Shown piece by piece: positions 7,482 to 16,384 of a DNA stretch of 64,000 nucleotides (within the stretch, counting starts at the first letter, position 1; each line of letters opens with the position of its first letter). A model generated the notes under the pieces. It ran no database searches. It was not told the origin of the DNA and was given only the letters and a program-made list of their open reading frames with translations. The position numbers were made by a program, and so were the translations under genes. Source of the DNA: WTFY01 sp965205275 (GTDB lineage Bacteria; Pseudomonadota; Gammaproteobacteria; UBA4575); the NCBI GenBank assembly GCA_965205275.1, contig OZ242168.1:1-64000 (forward strand). Reading direction: 5' to 3'.

Positions 7482-8747
7482 ATGGCCGATACGCATCATC
7501 CTACTCCTATGCTTGATGATCTTGAAACAGGCCCTTGGCCGAGTTTTGTTTCCGGCATCAAACGTCTGCGCGATAAACATGAAGACAAAAGAATTCGCGG
7601 TGTAGCCAATTCCTTACTGGGTCAACTAGAGCATTCCTACGAAACACGGAAGGGCTATTGGAAGGGCGGTACAGTATCGGTTTTTGGGTATGGCAGTGGA
7701 ATCATTCCACGTTTCTCCGAAGTAGGTGCGGCGTTCCCCGAATCGAAAGAGTTTCACACTCTGCGTGTGCAGCCCCCTGCAGGAAATTACTACACAACGG
7801 ATATGCTGCGACAGCTTGGTGCAAGCTGGGAGAAGTGGGGTTCAGGCTTGGTTACCTTTCATGGGCAGACCGGCAACATCATGTTCATCGGTGCGACGAC
7901 AGACAACACACAGCACTTTTTTGATGAAATCAATGATTATGGATGGGATCTGGGGGGTGCAGGTCCGTGTGTGCGTACAGGCCAGTCCTGTGTTGGGTCC
8001 GCACGTTGTGAAATGTCCAATGCAGATGAAATGAAAATTCATCGAACCCTGCTCAACAATTTTACAGATGATGTTCACAGGCCCGCGCTTCCCTATAAAT
8101 TCAAATTCAAAGTATCCGGATGCCCGAATGACTGCATGAATTCGATTGAACGTTCGGACTTTTCCATTATCGGCACATGGCGTGACGATATGAAAGTGGA
8201 TCAGGAGGAAGTCAAAAAATTTGTGAATCGTAAGGGACGTCAATATGTAATTGACAATGTGATTACCCGCTGCCCCACCCAAGCCCTTGCGCTTAAAGAC
8301 GACGACACCCTGGAAGTAAACAACAAGGACTGCGTACGGTGTATGCACTGTCTGAATGTCATGGTGAAAGCATTGTCTCCAGGAGATGACCGGGGCATTA
8401 CCATACTTATCGGCGGCAAACGTACCCTCAAGATCGGTGATTTGATGGGGACTGTAGTGGTGCCTTTCATGAAGCTTGAGAATGAAGAGGATTATGAAAA
8501 ACTGGTCGAACTTGCTGAGGAAGTCATTGATTTCTGGGCAGAAAACGGTCTGGAACATGAACGTTGTGGTGAAATGATTGAACGTATCGGTCTTGTCAAC
8601 TTTCTGGAGGGTGTAGGCGTTGAAGTGGACCCCAACATGGTGGACGAGCCACGCCAGAGTTCATATTTGCGTGCGGACAACTGGGATGAAGAGGCTGGAA
8701 AATGGTTCCAGAGAAAAGCTGAACAGAGACAGGCAGCTGCCGGGTAG
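7482..8747 (+). CDS. dsrA: dissimilatory sulfite reductase alpha subunit
   Basis: DsrA, with DsrB, forms the siroheme and 4Fe-4S enzyme that in sulfur oxidisers works in reverse to turn DsrC-bound sulfur into sulfite. The 421 residues show the siroheme-Fe-S cysteine pairs (CVRTGQSC and CE following, then CPNDCMNS) near residues 165-220 and a ferredoxin insert (CPTQAL, CVRCMHCLN) near 264-290. The start has an AAGGAG site. It is the first gene of a run in which thirteen genes through dsrR lie on one strand with short gaps. The oxidative type is inferred from the presence of dsrEFH and dsrL. Confidence 0.97.
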   Translation: MADTHHPTPMLDDLETGPWPSFVSGIKRLRDKHEDKRIRGVANSLLGQLEHSYETRKGYWKGGTVSVFGYGSGIIPRFSEVGAAFPESKEFHTLRVQPPAGNYYTTDMLRQLGASWEKWGSGLVTFHGQTGNIMFIGATTDNTQHFFDEINDYGWDLGGAGPCVRTGQSCVGSARCEMSNADEMKIHRTLLNNFTDDVHRPALPYKFKFKVSGCPNDCMNSIERSDFSIIGTWRDDMKVDQEEVKKFVNRKGRQYVIDNVITRCPTQALALKDDDTLEVNNKDCVRCMHCLNVMVKALSPGDDRGITILIGGKRTLKIGDLMGTVVVPFMKLENEEDYEKLVELAEEVIDFWAENGLEHERCGEMIERIGLVNFLEGVGVEVDPNMVDEPRQSSYLRADNWDEEAGKWFQRKAEQRQAAAG

Positions 8748-8814
8748 CCATCACAGCTTTCCTGTAACACGCTATTTAAAGACACCAACACCAGACTATA
8801 AATTTTAGGAGAAA

Positions 8815-9891
8815 ATGATGGCGCAACATCATCGCGCACCCATTGAGTCAGGTTGCCCGGACGGCTTCCAGTACATGCATCCTGTGATGCGCAAGAATTA
8901 CGGCAGCTGGGATTATCACGAGCACCCGCGTCCAGGTGTATTGCTTCATGTCGCCGACAATGGAGACAGAATCTGGACAGTACGTGCAGGCACACAGCGT
9001 ATTCTGGATGTGTTTACCTTGCGTAAACTCTGTGAAATTGGCGATGAATATGCAGAGGGGTATGTGCGCTTCACGATCCGCAGCAATATCGAATATATGG
9101 TGGCTGACGAAGTCAAAGTGCAGCCACTTATCGATGCGCTGGAATCGGCAGGTTTTGTGGTGGGCGGAACGAAAAATTCCGTAGCCATGATTTCGCATAC
9201 GCAAGGCTGGCTACATTGTGATATTCCGGGCACCGACGCATCTGGTGTGGTCAAGGCCATGATGGATGAGCTAATTGATGAATTCCGTGAAAACAACATG
9301 CCTAACCGCGTACACATTACCACTTCGTGTTGCCAGATTAATTGTGGCGGGCAGGGTGACATTGCGATCAATGTACAGCACACCAAGCCACCCAAAATCA
9401 ATCATGATCTTGTATCCAATGTTTGTGAGCGGCCTTCTGTAGTAGCGCGTTGCCCGGTTGCTGCAATTCGCCCCGCACAGGTCAATGGCAAACCCTCTTT
9501 GGAGGTTGATGAGAAGAAATGCATTTGTTGTGGGGCATGTTATCCGCCTTGTCCACCCATGCAGATCAATGATGCCGAGCATAGCCAGCTTGCAATCTGG
9601 GTGGGAGGTAATCACAGTAATGCACGGGGCAAGCCCACCTTTCAGAAGCTGGTTGCCGCGGGGATTCCCAACAATCCGCCGCGCTGGCCGGAAGCCACTG
9701 CGATTGTCAAACGAATCCTGCGGGCTTATCGTGAAGGTGCCAGGGACTGGGAACGGATCAATGACTGGATTGAGCGCATAGGCTGGTCACGGTTTTTTGA
9801 AAGCACCGGACTCCCTTTTACCAAATTCCATATTGATAACTGGCGTGGTGCGCGTAGGAGCCTGAATTCTTCAACGCATATCCGCTTCTAG
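8815..9891 (+). CDS. dsrB: dissimilatory sulfite reductase beta subunit
   Basis: 358 residues, full length for DsrB. Siroheme/4Fe-4S ligands appear in TTSCCQINCGG near residue 165, and the ferredoxin domain has RCPVAAIRP plus CICCGACYPPC near 235-250. DsrB holds the active siroheme and docks the DsrC C-terminal arm. The start is ATG 8815 or the next ATG; both follow GGAG. It lies 67 bases after dsrA and 15 bases before dsrE. Confidence 0.97.
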   Translation: MMAQHHRAPIESGCPDGFQYMHPVMRKNYGSWDYHEHPRPGVLLHVADNGDRIWTVRAGTQRILDVFTLRKLCEIGDEYAEGYVRFTIRSNIEYMVADEVKVQPLIDALESAGFVVGGTKNSVAMISHTQGWLHCDIPGTDASGVVKAMMDELIDEFRENNMPNRVHITTSCCQINCGGQGDIAINVQHTKPPKINHDLVSNVCERPSVVARCPVAAIRPAQVNGKPSLEVDEKKCICCGACYPPCPPMQINDAEHSQLAIWVGGNHSNARGKPTFQKLVAAGIPNNPPRWPEATAIVKRILRAYREGARDWERINDWIERIGWSRFFESTGLPFTKFHIDNWRGARRSLNSSTHIRF

Positions 9892-9906
9892 GCATGGGGA
9901 ATCAGT

Positions 9907-10299
9907 GTGAAGTTTGGGATCGTTATTAATGAGGGACCGTATACGCATCAATCTTCTGATTCGGCATTGCAATTTGTAAAAGCTGCAATACATAAAGGGC
10001 ACGAAATCTTTCGGGTCTTTTTCTATCATGACGGGGTAAACAATGGCACAAGTCTGGGTGTGCCGCCCCAGGATGACCGTAACCTCACCAAGGAGTGGTC
10101 GGGGCTTGCCGAAAAACATGGATTGGATTTGGTCGTGTGTGTCGCTGCTGCTCAACGTCGAGGCATCCTGGATGAAGATGAGATGGGGCGACACGGTAAA
10201 GGTGCATACAATCTGGCACCGGGCTTTCGCATCTCTGGTTTGGGGCAACTCATTGAAGCAGGTATCCAGGCGGACCGCCTGATAACTTTCGGGGATTAA
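9907..10299 (+). CDS. dsrE: DsrE, sulfur-relay protein subunit
   Basis: 130 residues of the DsrE/TusD family. DsrE, DsrF and DsrH form a hexamer that hands persulfide sulfur to DsrC. The active cysteine is present in the typical VCVAAAQRRG segment near residue 79, which marks true DsrE. Translation appears to start at GTG 9907 with GGGGA upstream. Together with dsrF and dsrH it is diagnostic for oxidative Dsr pathways. Confidence 0.95.
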   Translation: MKFGIVINEGPYTHQSSDSALQFVKAAIHKGHEIFRVFFYHDGVNNGTSLGVPPQDDRNLTKEWSGLAEKHGLDLVVCVAAAQRRGILDEDEMGRHGKGAYNLAPGFRISGLGQLIEAGIQADRLITFGD

Positions 10300-10315
10300 T
10301 TTTTGGAGATTTCCG

Positions 10316-10735
10316 GTGGAAGATGGTGAAGGCGTAGTTAAGAAGTTCTGCTATATAAATCGCAAGGCACCATATGGGACTATTTACGCCTTGGAGTCTC
10401 TGGAGGTTGTTCTTATAGCCGCGGCATTTGATCAGGACATCAGTCTGGTGTTTGCAGATGATGGTGTGTACCAGCTTATCAGGGATCAGGATACCGACGG
10501 CATTGGCATGAAAAACTTTTCCAAAACCTACACAGCACTTGGAGATTACGACATCAAGAAAGTGTACGTTGAAAAGGAATCTCTGGAAGAGCGCGGTTTG
10601 TCTGCTGATGACCTTCAGGCATTGAAATATGAAGACGAAGACGATGACTGGGCAGAAAAAGATTCATTATTTGTCGTAGGCCGCGGAGAGTTGGCTACGA
10701 TTATCAATGAACAGGACGTGATATTAAGTTTCTAG
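10316..10735 (+). CDS. dsrF: DsrF, sulfur-relay protein subunit
   Basis: 139 residues of the DsrF/TusC family, the structural partner in the DsrEFH hexamer. The N-terminal KKFCYINRKAPYGTIYALESLEV pattern (given here in pieces: KKFCYINRKAPYG, then TIYALESLEV) is typical. The start is a GTG with GGAGAT eight bases upstream. It begins 16 bases after dsrE. Confidence 0.94.
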   Translation: MEDGEGVVKKFCYINRKAPYGTIYALESLEVVLIAAAFDQDISLVFADDGVYQLIRDQDTDGIGMKNFSKTYTALGDYDIKKVYVEKESLEERGLSADDLQALKYEDEDDDWAEKDSLFVVGRGELATIINEQDVILSF

Positions 10736-10743
10736 TATCTGCC

Positions 10744-11052
10744 ATGGCCATTTTACATACCGTAAACAAATCTCCATTCGAGCGTAACGCTTTGGAGGCA
10801 TGCCTGCGCCTTGCCAAGGCGGGAAGTTCCATACTTCTATTTGAAGATGGAGTGATCGGTGCCATGCAAAATACGAGATTCAGTGAAAAAATTGCTCAGG
10901 CGATGAATGATTTTTCTTTTTATGCCTTGGGTCCCGATATCAACGCCCGCGGGCTTGGTGGCGACAGGGTGATCGATGGTATTCAGGTAGTCGATTATAA
11001 TGGCTTTGTAGATTTGACGACCGAGCATGACACGGTTCAGTCGTGGCTATAA
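10744..11052 (+). CDS. dsrH: DsrH, sulfur-relay protein subunit
   Basis: 102 residues of the DsrH/TusB family. The sequence begins with the family's HTVNKSPFERNALEACLRL stretch, including the conserved cysteine near residue 20, then ILLFEDGVIGAM. It completes the DsrEFH hexamer. It starts eight bases after dsrF and is followed by dsrC. Confidence 0.94.
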   Translation: MAILHTVNKSPFERNALEACLRLAKAGSSILLFEDGVIGAMQNTRFSEKIAQAMNDFSFYALGPDINARGLGGDRVIDGIQVVDYNGFVDLTTEHDTVQSWL

Positions 11053-11091
11053 ATGTATGTTTAACGAACACGTAAAGATGAGGAGAGTTGT

Positions 11092-11424
11092 ATGCCCCTA
11101 GAAGTAAATGGAAAGTCTTTTGAGACTGATGAAGAAGGTTATTTGGCCAACCTTAGTGATTGGCAGCCAGAGTTAGCAGAAGCCATGGCGACTGTAGACG
11201 GTGCTGAACTCGGACAAAATCACTGGGAAGTGATTAACTTTCTGCGTTCATATTATGAAGAATACCAGATTGCACCTGCAGTACGGGTGCTGACCAAGGC
11301 GATTGGCAAGAAACTGGGAAAGGATAAAGGCAACAGCAAGTATTTGTATGAACTGTTTCCGTATGGTCCTGCCAAGCAGGCATGTAAATATGCAGGCTTG
11401 CCTAAACCAACAGGTTGTGTATGA
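11092..11424 (+). CDS. dsrC: DsrC, sulfur carrier with both redox cysteines
   Basis: The canonical DsrC of the window: 110 residues ending in KQACKYAGLPKPTGCV, so CysB is Cys98 and CysA the penultimate Cys109. These two carry the sulfur between DsrEFH, DsrAB and the DsrMK complex. Ribosome-binding site GAGGAG is good. A gap of about 100 bases without a gene separates it from dsrM, enough for processing or an internal promoter, which would fit the high DsrC levels known in other sulfur oxidisers. Confidence 0.96.
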   Translation: MPLEVNGKSFETDEEGYLANLSDWQPELAEAMATVDGAELGQNHWEVINFLRSYYEEYQIAPAVRVLTKAIGKKLGKDKGNSKYLYELFPYGPAKQACKYAGLPKPTGCV

Positions 11425-11527
11425 GTACTGAATTTACAAGAGAGATGATTGAAAGGTATATCCACCTTTCATTTTCATACCGGGCTCATGTTTGTGCAGG
11501 ACATGAAATACCAAGGAAGCTTGATTG

Positions 11528-12268
11528 ATGCCAGTCTTAACCATCGTCTTCGCCGTCTTGTTTTATATGGCAACTGCCATATTTCTGGTTTTTACTGCAC
11601 ATAAAATCTGGCGGTACGCCAAAACGCCTGCACCCTTAAAAATTCCTACCACACCTGCGCCGACTACGCGCAGCGGTGTTGCGTTCAGGATGGTAAAGGA
11701 ACTCACAGTTTTTGAAAGTCTGTTCAAGTCGTGCAAATGGACATGGCTCTTTGGCTGGCTGTTTCATTTTGGCTTGGTTCTGGTTCTGTTAAGGCATTTA
11801 CGTTACTTTATTGACCCGGTATGGGCTTGGGTTATATTTTTACAGCCATTTGGTAAGTATGCCGCCTTTGTGATGCTGATCGGTCTGGCCGGTTTGTGGG
11901 CAAGAAGAATTTTTGTGGATCGTGTTCGCTATATTTCTGCGCCCTCTGACCACCTCATGTTGCTATTGCTGATTGCAATCGGTGTAACCGGGGCATTGAT
12001 GACTTTTGTGGACCATACCGACATTGTTGCCTTGAAGGCATTTTTGCTGGGACTGATCGCATTTACTTGGTCGCCTTTGCCGAATGACCTTGTTCTGATC
12101 GTGCATTTAAGCTTGGTTATTTTGTTAATGATCATTTTCCCATTCAGTAAGCTTCTGCATGCCCCGGGTATCTTTTTCAGTCCTACACGAAACCAGGTAG
12201 ATAACCCGCGTGAACGGCGACATGTTGCTGGCTGGGCTACCAAACTTGAATCATCAAAAACGGGTTAA
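11528..12268 (+). CDS. dsrM: DsrM, membrane cytochrome b subunit
   Basis: About 246 residues with five hydrophobic segments and a NarI-like heme b arrangement; DsrM anchors DsrK in the DsrMKJOP complex and passes electrons between quinone and DsrK. The ATG at 11528 is preferred over TTG 11525 because AAGGAAG lies at a better distance. It ends two bases before dsrK. Confidence 0.93.
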   Translation: MPVLTIVFAVLFYMATAIFLVFTAHKIWRYAKTPAPLKIPTTPAPTTRSGVAFRMVKELTVFESLFKSCKWTWLFGWLFHFGLVLVLLRHLRYFIDPVWAWVIFLQPFGKYAAFVMLIGLAGLWARRIFVDRVRYISAPSDHLMLLLLIAIGVTGALMTFVDHTDIVALKAFLLGLIAFTWSPLPNDLVLIVHLSLVILLMIIFPFSKLLHAPGIFFSPTRNQVDNPRERRHVAGWATKLESSKTG

Positions 12269-12270
12269 CT

Positions 12271-13794
12271 ATGGCTGCTGCAGAATTTGATACTCCCAAA
12301 ATCAATGAATACCCTGTGATACCCCATCTGCAGGAAGGTGTGATGGCGCACAGCAGGCCATTTGTTGCAAAGCCCGATTTTCAGGAAAAACTTGGTTTTC
12401 CGGGCGAACTGGTAGACAACTGGAAAGAAGTCGCCATTGAGAAAATGGGTGAACTCACAAACAAGTACCGTTCACTGCAGGTGTTTCTGGATTCCTGCGT
12501 CAAATGCGGTGCTTGTACAGACAAGTGCCACTATTACTTGGGTACGACTGATCCAAAAAACATGCCGGTAGCACGCCAGGATTTATTCAGAAAAGTCTAT
12601 CGGCGCTATTACACGCTTTCAGGCAAGCTTTTTCCAAAGCTTGTGGGTGCAGAAGATCTGACTGAAGAAGTCCTGGATGACTGGTACAGCTATTTTCATC
12701 AGTGCTCGCAGTGCAGGCGATGTTCCGTATATTGCCCCTATGGAATTGATACTGCAGAAATTTCCATGGCTGCACGGGAAGTGATGGATGTTGTAGGGAA
12801 GGGGCAGAAATACTGTAATGAGATCATCGGAAAGGTCCATGTAATTGGAAATAACCTGGGCTTGCCGGAGCCGGCTCTGGCAAACACCCTGGAAGGGCTG
12901 GAAGAAGATGTCGAGGAGGAGACCGGGGTGACGGTGCGATTTCCTCTGGATGAAAAAGGTGCGGATGTTCTGCTGGTGACCCCGTCTGCTGATTTTTTTG
13001 CCGAGCCACACATTGATGGATTGATTGGTTATGCAAAAGTATTTCATCAGGCAGGCATTTCCTGGACATTGAGTTCCTATGCCAGCGAAGCCGCAAACTT
13101 TGGCATGTTTATAGGCAATTATGAGAATATGCAGAAGCTTGCCCTGCGAATTCGCCAAGCTGCAATTGATCTGGGTGTAAAGCGGATTGTATTTGGTGAG
13201 TGCGGGCATGCATGGCGTGTGGCCTATTCTTTCCTGAATACCCTTGCAGGACCCTTTGACTTCCTTGATCCGGATTATCCTGTACCACAACATATCTGTG
13301 AAGTGACTCACGGCCTGATTCAGGAAGGAAAATTAACCCTTGATGCGTCACAAAATGATGACATGGTGATCACGTATCACGACTCCTGTAATGTCGCACG
13401 CGCATCACGTATGGGTGACAGACCTGGTGGCCAGTTCGAAATTCCAAGAGAGATTATTAAGGCGGTATGCAATCACTATGTGGACATGCCAAGCTATGCC
13501 ATCAAGGAAGGCACATACTGTTGTGGTGGTGGCGGCGGGCTGTTGACGGATGATTTGATTGAGTTGCGTGTCAAAGGTGCGTTACCCCGTATGGAGGCAC
13601 TTAAAAATGTGGTAGACAACTATGGTGTGACCCATATGGCTGCAATTTGTGCTATCTGTAAGAGCCAGTTTGCCAAGGTATTTCCGTACTATGATTTTGA
13701 AATGGATCAGATTGTCAGCCTGCATCAACTCGTGAGCAATGCAATTGTGCTGCAGCCTGATGGAAAAGAGCAGGAGCAGGCCGAAGCCGCCTGA
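12271..13794 (+). CDS. dsrK: DsrK, HdrD-like iron-sulfur catalytic subunit
   Basis: 507 residues, related to heterodisulfide reductase HdrD. Two 4Fe-4S motifs are visible in the first third (CVKCGACTDKCHYY and CSQCRRCSVYCPYG), followed by two CCG-type cysteine modules: FGECGHAW and then YHDSCNVAR with CCGGGGGLL, which hold the special cluster that acts on the DsrC disulfide. In A. vinosum dsrL follows here; in this genome dsrJ follows directly. Confidence 0.95.
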   Translation: MAAAEFDTPKINEYPVIPHLQEGVMAHSRPFVAKPDFQEKLGFPGELVDNWKEVAIEKMGELTNKYRSLQVFLDSCVKCGACTDKCHYYLGTTDPKNMPVARQDLFRKVYRRYYTLSGKLFPKLVGAEDLTEEVLDDWYSYFHQCSQCRRCSVYCPYGIDTAEISMAAREVMDVVGKGQKYCNEIIGKVHVIGNNLGLPEPALANTLEGLEEDVEEETGVTVRFPLDEKGADVLLVTPSADFFAEPHIDGLIGYAKVFHQAGISWTLSSYASEAANFGMFIGNYENMQKLALRIRQAAIDLGVKRIVFGECGHAWRVAYSFLNTLAGPFDFLDPDYPVPQHICEVTHGLIQEGKLTLDASQNDDMVITYHDSCNVARASRMGDRPGGQFEIPREIIKAVCNHYVDMPSYAIKEGTYCCGGGGGLLTDDLIELRVKGALPRMEALKNVVDNYGVTHMAAICAICKSQFAKVFPYYDFEMDQIVSLHQLVSNAIVLQPDGKEQEQAEAA

Positions 13795-13835
13795 ATGAAC
13801 TGTCGGGTTCAATGATTGAGCTGAAGTGAAGTACA

Positions 13836-14315
13836 TTGATAAGGAACATCGTCCATAGCAGGTTTTTGTGGCCTGCAGTTATCATGGTTATCTGTGTATC
13901 CATGATTAGGGCATTTGCGGGTAGCCCGGAAAATATTCCTCCGCCCAAAGGCAAATACAGTGAAGACACTGTTTGTGTAGAGCCTGTGGAGATCATGCGC
14001 AGACAGCATTTTGAATACATTCTGGACCACAGGGACAAAACAGTCGTCGAAGGTATCCGTACAAAAAAGTACAGCCTCATTGGTTGCATTGATTGCCATA
14101 TCACGCCCAATGCACAGGGGGAATACGCACGCTACTCGGAAGAAACACACTTTTGCGCAAGTTGCCATCAATTCACTGCGGTAACCATTGATTGTTTCCA
14201 GTGTCACGCCGACCGCCCCGAAGAAGCGATGCGTAAAGTATCAAACCTGAACAGAAAGACTGTACTGTCTGCACAGGAACTGCGTGAACATCTACTACCC
14301 GAACACGTTGAATGA
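13836..14315 (+). CDS. dsrJ: DsrJ, periplasmic triheme cytochrome c
   Basis: 159 residues with an uncleaved-type N-terminal membrane segment (WPAVIMVICVSMI) and exactly three heme c motifs, CIDCH, CASCH and CFQCH. DsrJ is the periplasmic cytochrome of the DsrMKJOP complex. The frame gives only a TTG start at 13836, with a weak ribosome-binding site, so the true start is somewhat uncertain. Confidence 0.92.
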   Translation: MIRNIVHSRFLWPAVIMVICVSMIRAFAGSPENIPPPKGKYSEDTVCVEPVEIMRRQHFEYILDHRDKTVVEGIRTKKYSLIGCIDCHITPNAQGEYARYSEETHFCASCHQFTAVTIDCFQCHADRPEEAMRKVSNLNRKTVLSAQELREHLLPEHVE

Positions 14316-14330
14316 CAGGTACGTACAACC

Positions 14331-15086
14331 ATGCGTTATACATCAGATACACAGGAAGTAAACGTCGAACGACGTAACTTTACGCGTGGTGTAGCTGCAC
14401 TGGGGGGACTGGCCATCGCACCGGGGATCGTTTTGCACTACCCGGCGAATGCAAAACCCGCTGATCAGGCTGTGACCAGCCAGCAACGCTGGGGAATGCT
14501 GGTTAACACAAATGTTTGCCAGGAAGATTGCAATGCATGTGTTACTGCCTGCGATGAGGAACATGGTCTGTGGAGTCTGGGCCGTCCCGCTACAGATGCC
14601 CAATGGATTCGTAAACTGAATGTAAAAGACAAGCAAACCGGCCATGTCACATCCTTGCCCATGATGTGTCAGCATTGCGAGCATCCTCCCTGTGTCGACG
14701 TATGCCCTACCGGTGCCTCTTTTCGTCGTGAAGACGGAATTGTACTGGTCAACAAGCATACCTGTATTGGCTGTCGCTATTGCATGATGGCATGCCCCTA
14801 TAAGGCACGGTCCTTTATCCATGAACCGCTACAGGACCAGTTGCCACATTCACCCCGTGGCAAGGGGTGTGTAGAAAGCTGCACGTTGTGTGTACACAAG
14901 GTAGACCGTGGTGACAATAATACTGCCTGTGCAGAGGCCTGCGCTAAGGATGGCCATCAGGCACTCGTATTTGGTGACCTGAATGATCCCGACAGTGAGA
15001 TATCAAAACAACTGGAAAAGCATGGTGGTTCGCAGATTCGTGCAGACCTGGGGCTCAACACTGGCGTTCGCTACCGGGGAATCTGA
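14331..15086 (+). CDS. dsrO: DsrO, periplasmic four-cluster ferredoxin subunit
   Basis: 251 residues with a twin-arginine signal (ERRNFTRGVAALGG) directing the folded protein to the periplasm. Cysteine sets for Fe-S clusters follow: CQEDCNACVTACDEE, CQHCEHPPCVDVCP, CIGCRYCMMACP and CTLCVHK with CAEAC. DsrO links DsrJ and DsrP. It starts 16 bases after dsrJ. Confidence 0.94.
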   Translation: MRYTSDTQEVNVERRNFTRGVAALGGLAIAPGIVLHYPANAKPADQAVTSQQRWGMLVNTNVCQEDCNACVTACDEEHGLWSLGRPATDAQWIRKLNVKDKQTGHVTSLPMMCQHCEHPPCVDVCPTGASFRREDGIVLVNKHTCIGCRYCMMACPYKARSFIHEPLQDQLPHSPRGKGCVESCTLCVHKVDRGDNNTACAEACAKDGHQALVFGDLNDPDSEISKQLEKHGGSQIRADLGLNTGVRYRGI

Positions 15087-15132
15087 AAATGCAGGTTAGC
15101 AATCTTCATTATTTTGGAATAAAGATATAAGC

Positions 15133-16344
15133 ATGGAGACTACTCGTTTCAGTTCAATCGATGCAAAATCTGCCCGGTACTGGATTTTGCTGGGTACATT
15201 GGTGTGTACCGCATTAGCCGGGTACCTTGCTGCACACCATATGGATGTAGAAGGGCACCATGTTACCGGGATGAGCAATCAGATTGTGTGGGGGTTTCCG
15301 CATGTAGTGGCTGTCTTTTTGATTGTAGCTGCATCGGGTGCACTCAATGTGGCGTCAATTTCTTCCGTATTTGGGAAAGTGGATTACAAACCGCTTGCGC
15401 GGTTGTCCGGACTGCTGGCAATTGCGCTGCTGGTGGGCGGTTTAATCATACTGGTTCTGGACCTGGGCCGTCCGGACCGCTTGATAGTTGCCATGACGGT
15501 ATATAACTTCAAGTCGATTTTTGCCTGGAATATCTTTTTATATGTAGGGTTTATTTTTCTCACGGGCGTGTATTTATGGATGATGATGGAAAGAAAAATG
15601 AACCGGTTTGCCAGACCGGCCGGGTTCGCCGCATTCATCTGGAGACTGGTTCTCACTACAGGCACCGGATCAATTTTCGGGTTCTTGGTGGCACGTCAGG
15701 CATATGATGCGGCGATCATGGCACCGTTATTCATCATCATGTCGTTTGCTTTTGGCCTTGCGGTATTCATTCTGGTATTGCAGGCAAGCTATGCATGGAC
15801 GCAGCGTCCACTTGGTGATGCCATATTGTGCAAGCTTAAAGTCCTGCTAGGCATCTTTATTGCTGCAGTATTCTATTTTGTCCTGGCATATCATTTGACC
15901 AATTTGTATGCCACAGAGCATCATGGTGTCGAACGTTTTATTCTGGTCGATGGTGGGGTGTATACCCTCCTGTTCTGGGTCGTGCAGATGTTCATCGGCT
16001 GTGTAGTGCCTCTGGTACTGATTTTTATCAAACCATTTAGCCAGTCAAGACCCATGATTTCACTTGCGGCATTGCTGGTGATAGTGGGCGGTCTGGCACA
16101 ACTGTATGTAATCATTATTGGCGGGCAGGCCTATCCTCTGGTACTTTTCCCCGGCATGGAGGAAAGCAGCAGTTTTTTCGATGGCGTCGTAGCGCAGTAT
16201 ACGCCCAGTATTTTTGAACTTTTACTGAGTATGGGCGGGGTTTGTCTGGCACTGGTCATCGTTACGGCAGGCATTGCCGTGCTTGAGTTCTTACCCGAGA
16301 GCCTGTCTGACAAGGTCCTCAAACTGAAATCTGTCGCTTCATAA
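15133..16344 (+). CDS. dsrP: DsrP, NrfD-like integral membrane subunit
   Basis: 403 residues, strongly hydrophobic with about ten membrane segments, of the NrfD/PsrC quinone-interacting family. It is the membrane partner of DsrO and DsrJ. A C-terminal segment ends the protein in a short cytoplasmic tail. The position after dsrO and before dsrN is as in other sulfur oxidisers. Confidence 0.94.
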   Translation: METTRFSSIDAKSARYWILLGTLVCTALAGYLAAHHMDVEGHHVTGMSNQIVWGFPHVVAVFLIVAASGALNVASISSVFGKVDYKPLARLSGLLAIALLVGGLIILVLDLGRPDRLIVAMTVYNFKSIFAWNIFLYVGFIFLTGVYLWMMMERKMNRFARPAGFAAFIWRLVLTTGTGSIFGFLVARQAYDAAIMAPLFIIMSFAFGLAVFILVLQASYAWTQRPLGDAILCKLKVLLGIFIAAVFYFVLAYHLTNLYATEHHGVERFILVDGGVYTLLFWVVQMFIGCVVPLVLIFIKPFSQSRPMISLAALLVIVGGLAQLYVIIIGGQAYPLVLFPGMEESSSFFDGVVAQYTPSIFELLLSMGGVCLALVIVTAGIAVLEFLPESLSDKVLKLKSVAS

Positions 16345-16384
16345 TGTAACACGATGGCTTCCATGAAGTGCTCCTTATAACATC

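Noticed and set aside
4500..7500. A CRISPR array to go with the Cas6-like gene
   Set aside because: No regularly spaced direct repeats were found near the gene or elsewhere in the window, and no cas1, cas2 or interference genes are present.
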